The position numbers and the translations under genes were made by a program. DNA of 64,000 nucleotides. Source: Pectinophora gossypiella. Lineage: Eukaryota; Arthropoda; Insecta; Lepidoptera; Gelechiidae. The notes beneath the pieces were generated by a model. That model did no database searches and was not told the DNA's origin. It saw only the letters and a program-made list of their open reading frames with translations. Shown here one piece after another: positions 23,106-33,463 of the stretch (positions within the stretch are counted from its first letter, which is position 1; every line of letters starts with the position of its first letter). Location: positions 11,717,534 through 11,781,533 of the forward strand of contig NC_065422.1 in the NCBI RefSeq assembly GCF_024362695.1, read 5' to 3'.

Positions 23106-25004
23106 AAGTATAGACTCTTTGTTTTTATGAAAAATCACAGTCTGATTCTGATGTAATTTTGTTCAACAAAACCTTAATTTCTTTTAATTAATTTCAATCC
23201 GGGTAAAAATTTAGACCATTTTTTTATTTGCATAAAAACTTATAGCGAGTGTATTGCAAGATTTTATTAACAAATACCACACCCAAATGTGATTTTTCAA
23301 AAAAGTGCTTACGAGGAGGTTTTCGCTATAAGGTGACTTTATGTGCTCTCAGTGTTCTCACAATGAGGGGCTTTTCAGGCCACGTTCCCAAAAATAATAT
23401 AAATGGGGCTGTATAACTCCAACAGTATAATTACCTTTTTTCTCATTGTTCGGGTAAGTAATTAAAATTATACAAAAATATAATTTGGATCAGATTTGTA
23501 TAAAATTATGTTGTTACTATATTGCTTATCTTTATTTTCATCAGCATAGTAGTGGTTGGAAGATGTATTGCGCCTGAGTGTAATAACAAAACAAAGATAA
23601 AGGATGCATACGTACACGCAAAATTCCATTCAGTATGTGAAATACAGAACAGTAGACGTTAAAAACCCATTACAAAAGAAATTCAATTTGTTATATGAAA
23701 TTTACAGTTTACGACAAAGTTTATTGCAATATATTTTTTCCATTTTATTGTTACCTGCCTCTATAAAATACTCGCGACCCAGATATGTCCGGGTTGACAC
23801 AGATATGGACCATTTTAACCGACTGCGAAATCAAATGGAGTGTTTGGTTTTTCGTGCGTTTCGGTATTTGTTATATTCAGGCAGACGTTTTAGCCCGAGC
23901 AATACAATACAATACAATACAATACAAATACACTTAATTGCACCAAAATAAAAAGAAATAATTACAAAAAGTCTCTTAACTAAGTACATGGCAAATGGCG
24001 GCCTTATCGCTTAAAGCAATGGGTTTGCTTGAAAAATTTCTTGAGCGCATTCTATGATATTTATCTGATCCATTAACCAGTAACTTACTTACTACTTACT
24101 ACAAATAGGATATATCTTTGCAAAAACGAACGTGAACTATATTACGTAATAGAAGGGAATAAAATATGCTTAAATATAAAAATACAACTTTGTTTTGCCT
24201 ATTGAACCGAACCCAGAACTTTGTCTAACGCATGCAGATGAAATCAAAGTAACAACGCTAGTAAGTAATAGTTTCCACTATAAACTGCAAAGTTCAACCG
24301 ACGATACTTTACATACGATTGTTGAAAACTTCGGCTCTTCATTACTAAAGAACTTAGAACAAGGAATCAGAATGTACTAAGTCAAAGTTGAGTTAAAATA
24401 AGTGAGTTTTAAGTTGGCAAGGGAGGCGCAGTCTTAGGTAAACGGTGAAAGTATTAAGTGACAGCGGTGCAGTATCATATCAACTTACTTTTGTTTTGTT
24501 TACTTATGTTCTATAAAGATAACAATTTGCTTTTATTTTACTTACTTGTGTTGAAAGAGGATAACAACAATTTACTTTTGTTTCGTTTACTTATAGATAC
24601 CTGTACTGTTATTTAAAGATTACTGATCTAGTTGTCTCTTTTCTTTGTTTGTACGGAACGGGATAGAGCGATAGTGTTAGGGCTATGTTGCATATTTGTA
24701 ATTTAGATTCAAACCAAATTGTAGTATTAAACCAGTTTATTGTTAAATAGTGTTGTAAACATTTATATTACAGTAGGGAAGTCTGAGGTCAGACTTCAGC
24801 AGGATAGCCGAGCTGTAGTATTGTACAATTCCATGAAACGAATGTATACTAGAAGAAAGAGATCTAAATATTCTAGAACGGTCTAAACTCATTACTTTAC
24901 TTTTCCCGTAACGGCGAAAAGCTTGTACCTACGGTGTGTGGTAAAAAAATAATAAACTGTGTTTGAGTTCAATTGGCCAAGTTTTATATCCATCCCGGGT
25001 TTTC
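23106..25004. other. Gene-free; ATACA microsatellite
   Basis: AATAC is repeated six times at about 23898-23928. Part of the 48897-type repeat may occur, inverted, at 23545-23600 (GGTTGGAAGATGTATTGCG). ACGGGATAGAGCGATAG at 24659 is a minor relic of the GATGAT-tailed family. The frame at 23604-23951 has no known product. Confidence 0.4.
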
Positions 25005-25095
25005 CAATCGCGGGTTGGAAGGTCAGACATGCAATCGCTTCTGTAAAAACCGGTCAAAACTTCAGGTTAGGTAAACGGACCCTTTGAAAAACTTT
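25005..25095 (+). repeat. 'GCGGGTTGGAAGG' retroelement, truncated 3' end
   Basis: CGCGGGTTGGAAGGTCAGAC, CGCTTCTGTAAAAACCGG and CTTCAGGTTAGGTAAACGG are present. The AACGGGATAACG tail is missing. Confidence 0.7.
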
Positions 25096-25469
25096 GTGTG
25101 TGGGGTCATAGGTACTGCATTGAGTGTAACTTTGTGTGTAAGGATTTTACGATTCCGTTTTCCTTAACGAAATGTTCTGAGGTTATCAAGGAGTGATGAT
25201 AGTGCCGTGCACATAGCACAATGGTTTTTATTTTTTTTGTAATTTTATGTTACTGTAATACAAAATTAAAGAAATCGAAAAATAAACGTCTAATTAAAGA
25301 AATCGAAAAATAATCGAATCCTCTCCACCAGTCTTCATCTTATATTCCCTGTATTAGTACGGTACAATATGTCAAATATTTGTTCAAATAAAATAAAAGA
25401 TCAGATTGAGAAGAAAATGGCATAGTTCAGCGTTTTCAAAGATTTTCTTTTCAAAAATTATAGATTTTT
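25096..25469. other. Gene-free; local direct repeat
   Basis: TTAAAGAAATCGAAAAATAA occurs twice at about 25265-25315, offset by about 28 bp. Nothing else was recognised. Confidence 0.45.
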
Positions 25470-25823
25470 GTGCAAAGGGGTGCAATGACACCTCCATACA
25501 ACGCTCTCGCGACAGCCCGGACATTATACAAGGATCTCATTCTTACATACTATTCAGACACAAGTGTGTGCGAGCGAGATAACGAGATAGCACGTGCTCC
25601 CTTCCTTTTTAACGGCTTACGGCAAAATGAAGGTGTGGTATCCATGCTTGTATCGGTGCGAGGCGAAGTGTCTTTTTCATGCATAGTTCTATCGTTTATT
25701 CTGTCGCTCCCGCCCATGCCTTATACGCAGCCCGCTAAGTTTTCCACCAGCGGAATCTGTTTTCGTAACGAACACCAACTTAAATTAGAAAGCTTAACCC
25801 AGCTGTGGATCTCACACAACTGA
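25470..25823 (+). other. Open frame of 117 codons, no known product
   Basis: The frame opens at ATG 25470 with base composition slightly richer in GC than its flanks. I recognise no domain. No poly-A signal or splice sites clearly belong to it. A remnant of a transposon frame or chance are both possible. Confidence 0.2.
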
Positions 25824-25879
25824 AATTGGCACTTAGTGTGTTTTAAATTTCCCATCACTAGCTTGTTCATGTAATAAAC

Positions 25880-25930
25880 AATAGTACTACATTATAGAAG
25901 GGACACTCTCCTCCCCCCGCACCGATACAA
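25880..25930 (+). repeat. 'AGAACGGCACTCTCC' repeat fragment
   Basis: ATTATAGAAGGGACACTCTC followed by a C-run and GCACCGATA resembles 29735-29775, 35555-35600 and 51160-51195. The family is unnamed. Confidence 0.35.
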
Positions 25931-26159
25931 GTTTGATTACCGCCGTCTTAGGTGTAGATGACTTTAGTCTGTTTAAGCCATTCAATTCAATTCAAATTCA
26001 AACGTCATTAATGAGTCCGTCTAGCTCGATCGTAAATGACTGATGTGTCGTTTGAGAATGTTCCCAAAGTGGGTATTTTCCTGTTGTAAAAGCTCTTTAG
26101 TGTGGACATTAACTGCTTTTTTCAAATGTTTGTTTCTTGTACACTGATTCTATAAGTTT

Positions 26160-26330
26160 CCAGTAAAGTTTTCGGTAAGGTCTACTCTGAACCGGCGTGC
26201 ATGTATGAAGCGATTGATGAATGTGGAGGAGGCAAGAAAAGTATGTCAGGATCGAAGCAAATGGAATTCCATAGTCTCTGATTACCCTGGTGGAATATAG
26301 GCGTGAGTTTATGTATGTATGTATGTTAGC
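26160..26330 (+). repeat. RTE-like LINE 3' end
   Basis: TACTCTGAACCGGCGTGCAT, GTATGAAGCGATTGATGAAT, GTATGTCAGGATCGAAGC and AAATGGAATTCC precede an ATGTATGTATGTATG tail. One frame reads as the end of a LINE ORF2 (residues like QDRSKW in relatives). Copies or fragments lie at 1240, 10550, 41410, 45600, 50095, 56155 and 57262. Confidence 0.65.
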
Positions 26331-26639
26331 GCGTTTTCACCACGGCGACGGTACAATACAGTAGAGATTTTTGTATGGAGTGTGTCGTGCCCATACGATG
26401 TATTTTGAGATTGCTTGCCAGGAAAGTCTCGAGTTGGAATCGATTTTCTGAAGAATTTAAACGTGTGAACAAATTTTATGGTGGAAACCTGTTCGGAACT
26501 CGCGTAGGTTAAGATCTCACTTGGTATTGGAATTGGTTGAGTTGGTAACAAACTTTTAATCTCCTACTCGGAAAGCCATTTACAAGAGGTATATATTTAA
26601 TATGTGTAAGTACGTTTATATTAATAAACTTACCATGAT
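26331..26639. other. Gene-free, nothing recognised
   Basis: An 80-codon minus frame (26309-26551) has no known product. Confidence 0.4.
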
Positions 26640-26990
26640 TAAGAATATGTCAAAAGCTGCTCTTAAAGTAATTCAAATTCAAAATATTAAGTAGGTAACA
26701 TAGTTACACATTGAATCGTCATTTTTTACATAACGAAAGTCATCCGCCTAAAACTACTGCAGCTTTGCACAACCTGTGTAGCCGAGGAAAAGAAGCTGCA
26801 AGAAAAACCTCGGCACAGTGCCCTAGACGTTCTTTTAAAAATAAACATAAAATGATGTTATTACAATTTAGTAATTTGGCTGCCTTATCATTTCCCAGGC
26901 AGTTAATCCTATGCATTCATATCTACTAGATAATCACTAAGTTTATAATAACCTTTTAGAAAGTTTCTGTTTAATTACTGTCTTTGACAA
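26640..26990 (-). repeat. GAATTTG-tailed retroelement
   Basis: On the minus strand this runs from GAAACTTTCTAAAAGG through CTGCCTGGGAAATGATAAGG, GTGCCGAGGTTTTTC and CGGCTACACAGGTTGTG to CGATTCAATGTGTAAC and TTTTGAATTTGAATTA. It is collinear with the plus-strand copy at 62440-62685 and with fragments at 38187-38320 and 51190-51350. The GAATTTG tail gives the 3' end. Confidence 0.65.
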
Positions 26991-27554
26991 TAGGTTGTAC
27001 GACAAAGCAATAAGGCTGCCGATTTGTACTAGTTATATATCAATTTATTGTAAACATTTTGAATATTAATTAAATTTGCATATTTACGCAGAATGACCAT
27101 ACAACATACTATGGACACACCAACTGATAACTTGAGCTTACTACGCACTTTGTGTATTTGTATTGTAAATTTCTCGAATCGCGATTGGACGTAGTTCCGT
27201 CAAATTCCAATGATATTGGAAGGGGTCGAACATGAAGTGATCAGTTAATTATATCCTAACACGTGTCTCAAAATCCCTTATCAAGGATAGTCACCCTTTT
27301 CGATAATTCTTGAGGGACACCCCTACAAAGAGATACAAATTTCATGGCGGAATATCTTAAATGACATCAAAACGACAATGAAACTTGTCTAGCAGCTCGC
27401 AGACAATAGAAAAAAATAATTTACAAGATTTATTTCTTTACTACTTATAGTTTTTTCTTATTATTTGGTAATAATAGGTACCTAGATAATATGACCTTCT
27501 ACAACAACGACAACACAACGATAGCATAATCTTCTTCTTTTCTTTTGTGGGTTG
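26991..27554. other. Gene-free, nothing clear
   Basis: AGCAATAAGGCTGCCGATTT at about 27006 is a small relic of the 'GTGCAATAAAGTAT' family. The rest is unassigned. Confidence 0.4.
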
Positions 27555-27600
27555 TGAGGCGGATGACCAACCTCATCAATCCTGGTACACATATTAAGAC
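27555..27600 (-). repeat. SINE-1 fragment
   Basis: GATGACCAACCTCATCAATC matches the 3' region of the tRNA-headed SINE at 30640-30665 and 33410-33425. Confidence 0.45.
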
Positions 27601-27689
27601 ACAAATTTACACTTGGTAACACAGTGGATTCGACTATTATAGACGGAGACAAAGCTCTTCACCTCGAAACAAGAATATTCTTTGCTCAC

Positions 27690-27790
27690 CGCCCATCACG
27701 ATGATCTAACAGAAAGCTCTGTGAAGTGTGGCTCCTTAGTTCAATTTGCGCTGGGTGCACCTCTGCTACCCGAATTGGGAAGGGAATATA
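27690..27790 (+). repeat. 'AACAGAAAGCTCGGTGAGG' SINE body
   Basis: TCTAACAGAAAGCTCTGTGA, ACCTCTGCTACCCGAATTGG and the flanking order match 22465-22565 and 31905-32093, at lower identity. Confidence 0.6.
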
Positions 27791-28567
27791 GAACTATAGA
27801 ATATAAGACTTCAGTAATAACGGCCGTAACTTATTGATTACTGTCTCTCTCATAAACAATCTCTATAAAACACTCCGCTGGGACACAATCGAAAATAATA
27901 ACTAATTCTTATCAGCCGTCCAATTGCTTCTTATGACAGTTACGTCAATATCACTCAATAGTATTTGACAATAATCTGTCCGCTGCCAGTAAGATCACGT
28001 CTGTTCTATGACACTGTTGACACAATCGGATCGTAGGCTGACAGAACAGACTATGAGAAACAGTGCGATTAACCAGATCAGATTCTATGTTGGATTTAAG
28101 CTGTATTAGGCAGGGTCCATTGAGTCCTATTAAGATTACATGTGCTCCGATTAGTCGGCTAAGTCAGTTGGAAGGAATAATTGATTACTTGATTTAATTA
28201 AATATAAGTTATTACTATTTCTGCTTGATTTGAGACACATTGTAGTGAGTTATCGCATGTTATGTCGCAGATGAGATGGTAACGAAGAGATCGTATATTT
28301 ATTTTCTTCGGTGATATTTCTATTCTACAGCCATGCCGAAGCAGTGACTGCTATCCGAGACTTATGTACTAAAAGGCAAATAAAAATATCTCTACCTATC
28401 AGCATGTGTCACTGTACGCCTTACCATAGTGACGGTGGTTAAATTCTGATCATCTTTAAATAAAAAAGGACATTGACATTGAAAACATTGGTTGCAGTTT
28501 CAATTTAACGAATTGAAAACAGACTCTCTTGTTGAACTCGGAAACCACGGCAGTTACAGAAGCGAAA
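27791..28567. other. Gene-free, nothing recognised
   Basis: No repeat shared inside the window and no long frame. Confidence 0.45.
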
Positions 28568-28764
28568 CAAAAGAGAGTTTGCAATGAACTGGATTCAATT
28601 TTATTTCTTTTTCAGCGCAAACTGGCCACTCATACGTGTACAATGTATTCAATCGGCACGGAACGGCCAACGTTCGTTCGATTCGAATTTAGAATTCAAA
28701 TGGCCATCGACTCTTTCTTCGCCGCTGATTGGTAGATAGGTATTGTCACTAGCTTGTTTTCCAG
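28568..28764 (+). repeat. Direct repeat unit A
   Basis: This roughly 195-bp unit recurs at 29049-29244. Shared blocks include GGCCAACGTTCGTTCGATTC, GAATTTAGAATTCAAATGGC and TTGGTAGATAGG. The middle 65 bp are nearly identical between units and the edges are diverged. A TTTTTCAG tract precedes CGCA in both, which looks like a splice acceptor but is not backed by a donor or a conserved frame. Confidence 0.75.
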
Positions 28765-29048
28765 CATTGAAATGGAATATTTTTTAATTTAGTCAGTGAT
28801 TGACAGATTTTTACATTGTGTTACGAATTTTGCACGATATAGTTAATTCATGTTCATTATTTGTATACCACATATTTAAATTATAAAATATAAATGATAT
28901 AAGTATTCGTTTATACCTAGAAAATAAAGTACTTATTAAAATCACTTGGATTCCATTGTCGTAAGACTGTGATTTACCTACGAAAAGACTAAAAGGTCTA
29001 TCGTTGGGTCTATTATTACGTGGTAGTTACATAATCGAAACAATGCAT

Positions 29049-29244
29049 CAAAAGAGTCTGCAATTAACTAGATTCAATTTTATTACTTTTTCAGCGCATA
29101 CTGGCTACTTATACGTATAAAATATATGTATTCAAACGGCTCAGATCGGCCAACGTTCGTTCGATTCGAATTTAGAATTCAAATGGCCATCGATTCGTTC
29201 TCGCTGCTTATTGGTAGATAGGTCTTGTCACTTGCTTGTTATCC
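29049..29244 (+). repeat. Direct repeat unit B
   Basis: This is the second copy of the unit at 28568-28764, about 480 bp downstream in the same orientation. The 68-codon frame of unit A is not kept, which argues against a duplicated exon. Confidence 0.75.
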
Positions 29245-29608
29245 CGGGATCCTAAATTGGATACAGAATTCTGTTGTTTCTTTTTAAAATATAATCAGGA
29301 ATGGACAGCTTTTTATTTCTTCTAGCTACTTTTCTCTGCTAAAGCATGGCGACGGAGTAATTAACGAGTTAAATACATCTACCAATCAACGAAATCTATT
29401 CAATGAAGAATTTATGTCTCAATCAATTGCCTTCACTAACATAACAATATGAAAACGGAGCGGTATTTTGTGTTGCTTGAAAACAGACATAAAACATAAA
29501 TTATTGTTATCAGGGCGAGTAGAACCGCAAGTCCCCAGAAAATAACGCAGACCCTCTTGATTTTGAAGTCCTAACATAGAACTTGTGATGACAGAACTTA
29601 TGCTCATA

Positions 29609-29716
29609 CCATCTTCTTCTATCGCGTAGGTTGTGACATCAATAGCCGACCTCATCAACCCTGGTGTTAGGATAGGTATTGAGCCGCTACAGGCCCCTGA
29701 CATGGCCCATGTACCG
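29609..29716 (-). repeat. SINE-1, 3' fragment
   Basis: TCTTCTTCTATCGCGTAGG, CCTCATCAACCCTGGTGTTA, TATTGAGCCGC and CCCCTGACATGGCCCATGT are the inverse of the 3' end of the SINE at 38525-38815. Confidence 0.65.
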
Positions 29717-30439
29717 ACTACTTACATACTTATACCACAGAATAGAAAGAACGGCCACTCTCCGTTCCCCACCAGTGTTTATGCATATTAGTCACATTAC
29801 TTATGTTATTGCACATTTATCACCAACAAAATAACACTAAGTATATAATATTGTTAATAAGTCATAACAGTGCAAAATTAGTCACTCACTTAACAAAATA
29901 GTAAATATACTTTATTGCACTTAACAACTAGTTACATCACAAACAAGAAATGGACGTTTACAAGGGATGGTTTGCAAGGGACGTTTACAATAGATATCTT
30001 TAGGAAAAAGAAATTGGCTAACATTTACACACAGTATTTAGGCAATACACACAGTATTTAGGCAATTCTTAACACGTTACAACCATAATCCACGTAAAAT
30101 ACACAAACACAAATAAACACAAACTATTTTTAAATTATAAGTTATACGGAGCTAATGTTTACTTAACGGCGCCCTCTAGCGGCGATGTTAATATTTAATC
30201 AGACTTAATTTTTCATGGTGATTATTTATCAAAATATGCAAATATTTTGCAATAAAATTGTACTTAGGCTAAATAAGTGCTTAACGTGAAATGATACGAA
30301 TGTAATTAATTATTTCAGTGACTTTTAAATTAAGTGTGTATTTATATTGTGACCTAGAAAACCCGTTCAGAGTATTATTTTACATTAAACATATTTATTT
30401 GTGATATCGACTGATAATTACCAAACCTTGTACGTTACA
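29717..30439. other. Gene-free; small tandem repeat
   Basis: CACACAGTATTTAGGCAAT occurs twice in tandem (about 30029-30065). A fragment of the 'AGAACGGCACTCTCC' repeat lies at 29735-29775. Nothing else was recognised. Confidence 0.45.
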
Positions 30440-30575
30440 TTAAATTAGGTCTTGTAGATGGCAGCCCTCAGACGTCACTAACACAGATGCACGTGTACGA
30501 TAACATCAATGTGTAGGGTCTGTGTAAAACGAGGTTTTTTGTACGAAGTGTCTGGGGTATGCTTTTATACCATAA
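30440..30575 (+). repeat. 'CAGATGCACGTGTACGATAAC' family copy
   Basis: CAGACGTCACTAACACAGAT, GTGTACGATAAC, TTTTTTGTACGAAGTGTC and GGGGTATGCTT are shared with 35660-35770 in the same order. The family is unnamed. Confidence 0.5.
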
Positions 30576-30602
30576 AGTCGAATTCAGTCGTTATATTCCG
30601 AG

Positions 30603-30927
30603 CCGGGATTCTTCTTCTATCGTGTGGGCTGTGAGGATTACCAACCTCAGCAACCCTGGCGTCAGGGTTATTATTGAGCCGACAAAGACCCCTAACATGG
30701 CTCATGTAACGATTACTTACATCAGTAAGTAGTAACCGGGACCAACGGCTTAACGTGGCTTCCGAAGCACGGATCATCTTACTTTCGGACAATCAGGTGA
30801 TCAGCCTGTAATTTCCTAACCAATATAGGGATCAAGTGATTTTTTTTGTGATATTTCCCCACTGGGATTCGAACTCGTGACTTCCGGATCGTGAGTCCAA
30901 CGCTCAACCACTGGACCACAGAGGCAG
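30603..30927 (-). mobile_element. SINE-1, full length, tRNA-derived head
   Basis: On the minus strand the element opens with a tRNA-like promoter head: A-box-like TGGTCCAGTGGTT and B-box-like AGTTCGAATCCC at 30865-30920. It continues with a body containing CTGATCACCTGATTGTCC, GATGATCCGTGCTTCGG and CCGTTGGTCCCGGTTAC, and ends in CCTACACGATAGAAGAAG-type sequence. The copy at 38525-38815 has the same layout. Transcription would be by RNA polymerase III and movement would rely on a partner LINE. The 75-codon frame inside it is not meaningful. Confidence 0.8.
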
Positions 30928-31724
30928 TTAGAACGTGAGATGAAGGCGAGCGTAAAAAAAAAGTATAGCCCCAGGGCTGTCACGGATTTTCAGTTGTCTT
31001 AGATTACATTAATTTCTGTGAAACGTGATAAGTATTTTCTATCGATCGTCTGGACGGCACGTGACATTTTGGTCTGTCGTAAGATTACAATATTGTGTTG
31101 TATTGTTATAGGTCATCGCATTGTTTTGACCAATTGGATCCGATATAACAGTGGGAAAATTGTGAAGACCGATTGAGAGATGTTGGCACTCACTTTGTAC
31201 TTTGGAGTTTGAGTGGTTTTACAATGTAAAAAGATTATAGGTTAACATAAATATTGGACACAATTTTAAAGAAGCTGAACAAACCGTATGCAGCGTCTTG
31301 GCGTGCCTTTTAAGGCAGGGAATAAAATGATTCCTTTTCGGACAATCAGATGATTTCTGCAATGTATTAATTAACTGGTTAAGTATACCACCAAATATTG
31401 AATTCAGGATTATGACCCAACTAGTCCACAGGAGCCGAATTGTATTAAATAGTAAGGATCAGACTGATCTACAACTAGTTACGACTCTGTCACAAGAGTT
31501 CAAATCTGTAGTCTCAGTGTGATCGGAACATTTCGAACTACCCTCGTTAAGCCAGTCCATTGCTGAGCAAGTTTTAATTAGTTTACATTAAATATTAGTT
31601 ATCAGGAGCGCCTGCTGTTATTAACAACGACTAACTGTTTTATAGCACTGCGATCTAGCCACTGCTGCGTTGTTTACGAAAAATGATTATACATTCACGA
31701 AGACAAAATTGAAATAAAAAAAAA
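30928..31724. other. Gene-free, nothing recognised
   Basis: No shared repeat and no long frame. Confidence 0.45.
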
Positions 31725-31790
31725 AATTACTCGGGCGGGACTTGAAGCCGGGACGAGCGCGTTAACCATTAAACCACGGGGTTTTTCTCC
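31725..31790 (-). repeat. tRNA-like SINE head, antisense
   Basis: On the minus strand CCGTGGTTTAATGGTTAACG (A-box-like) precedes GGCTTCAAGTCCCGCCCG (B-box-like) at tRNA spacing. No SINE body follows, and no complete cloverleaf is evident, so it is not called as a tRNA gene. Confidence 0.45.
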
Positions 31791-31904
31791 TGTCCATGCC
31801 CTGATGATCTAAGTATCGTCAAAAAAAATATAATATTTTTTTAATTTTGTATATTTTCTCTTTGTGAGTTTTCGTGGTCCTGTAGTACACCAGCTTGCTT
31901 CTCA

Positions 31905-32093
31905 AACGAAGATCACCGCGCCTGTTGCAATTCCGGTACCGGACTTGCACCAATGAGTTATTAACGTATCTCTAGTGCAGTTTTCACTAACACAATTGGT
32001 TCGCCCGTTAAAGCACCTATCACGTTGGTCTAACAGAAAGCTCAGTGAGGTGTGGGTACTTAGTTCATCTTCCGATGGATGTACCTTAAGCAT
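31905..32093 (+). repeat. SINE-2, near-complete body
   Basis: This copy runs from ATTCCGGTACCGGACTTGCA through CCAATGAGTTATTAACG, TGCAGTTTTCACTAACAC and TCTAACAGAAAGCTCAGTGA to ATCTTCCGATGGATGTACC. It is collinear with the inverted copy at 39835-40024. The short frames on both strands come from the repeat. Confidence 0.7.
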
Positions 32094-33236
32094 GTGTTTA
32101 ATTTCTTTACCACGAAGACATCACAGATCGATATCCACTAGAAGCACGCTAAACTGTAATATTTCTAAACATATTTAGGTCTCGACATGAGTAAATAATG
32201 TTATTCTGTAATATTATTGCTAACGTTATATTATTATTGTTGTCTTTTACGACGTTTCAAGCACGTTTTGTTTTCTTATTCGATTAGGAACATTTATTGT
32301 ATTCTCGTACAGATATAATCTCATTTATGCGGTACTATAAGTATATTTTCTAAATTTATTATTTCAATATTCACTTAATACTAATAAAAAATAAGCGGTG
32401 GAGTATTTGACACCCGAGTTACGTTCAATTAAATTATTTGATAATTGGTTGAATTCAATTTTGCTTGGATGTCAAATACTTATAAGTACCTACACACGGG
32501 GGGTTAAAAAGGTCGCATCGAAGCAATTCATCACAGTTTATTTTCCTGCTATACCTAAGTACCTAGGTGTTGTAGATGAGTATAGATACTTTAAAAATAA
32601 TACTTTATTTCACGTACCTCCTAGTAGCACTATTTATAGAAACAATAGCATCTTACCATTACGATTTGTTAATAAACTTAATACTAATACTCGCTTTAAG
32701 TTATTTTTCAGTGGCGTTCGAAATTTAAAAACCTTCCTGACCAAATTCTGGCCGTGTCTGAGTCTTTATGGAGATGTTAAATGTATTATGTTCACTTGTT
32801 TTCGCTTTTAATCGGTATTTGTTTGTAATTATAAGTATTCATTTTGTAAAAAGGTAAACTACTCAAATAAAATAAAATTAATACGACTAAAAGCTTATAT
32901 TGATCCCAAATTTTATTATATTGATCGAAAATATTCGTGTGATTCTAAGTCACGTTAAAGTAAGTACCTACCTAAATCATCTGATATTAAATGAAAACAA
33001 TTAATAGTTCCATTACCAGAATTAAATTCATAAAGAGTGGATTAATCCCCATTAGCGGTAAGTTTACGATTTGAACCAACTTCTGCTGTTTCAGGCTCTC
33101 AGAGCGGAAGTTAGTTAAGGAGGCTTTAAGGGGTTTCGGTTATCTTCGAGTTTTGAGCTTAAGCGGTGTTGGAAAAGGCCGGGATGAATAAATATTATGT
33201 TTAAAATTGTGTTTTGAGTCTTTTTTGTGTGTTGTG
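32094..33236. other. Unassigned; open frame of 137 codons
   Basis: A plus-strand frame at 32398-32811 is the longest non-transposon frame besides 38934-39371. It is AT-rich, rich in Lys, Asn, Phe and Tyr as translated intergenic DNA is, and shows no domain. I would not call it a gene. Confidence 0.3.
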
Positions 33237-33275
33237 ACGTAACCGACACATCAACCCTGGTATTAGAGTTACTAT
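33237..33275 (-). repeat. SINE-1 fragment
   Basis: CATCAACCCTGGTATTAGAG followed by TTACTATTGAGG is the 3' region of the SINE-1 family. Confidence 0.5.
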
Positions 33276-33376
33276 TGAGGTTAAGATGATTAGAAATCAA
33301 TCCCATTTTTCTTTTTGACTGATTTACGAATTTTAATTTAGAATTACAAGACAAAGAGTACGTTTTCTGATCACGT

Positions 33377-33463
33377 GTATTCTTCTATCGTGTAGGTTGT
33401 GAGGTGGAGTACCAACCTCATCAACCCTGGTGTCAGGGTTACTATTGAGCTGCCACAGGCGAC
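33377..33463 (-). repeat. SINE-1, 3' fragment
   Basis: TTCTTCTATCGTGTAGGTTG, CAACCTCATCAACCCTGGTG and CAGGGTTACTATTGAGC match 39346-39425. It lies 100 bp from another fragment of the same family. Confidence 0.65.

Noticed and set aside
23898..23928. AATAC repeats as a telomere-like array
   Set aside because: Only six units, and not the TTAGG type of insects; an ordinary microsatellite.
25470..25823. Open frame of 117 codons as a possible small protein
   Set aside because: There is no recognisable domain, signal peptide or conserved context; kept only as an unassigned open frame.
28600..28735. Duplicated exon with a TTTTTCAG acceptor
   Set aside because: The frame in unit A is not preserved in unit B and no donor site follows in a consistent position.
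32398..32811. Open frame of 137 codons as a possible host gene
   Set aside because: The composition is that of AT-rich intergenic DNA, there is no domain, and neither splice sites nor a promoter support it.
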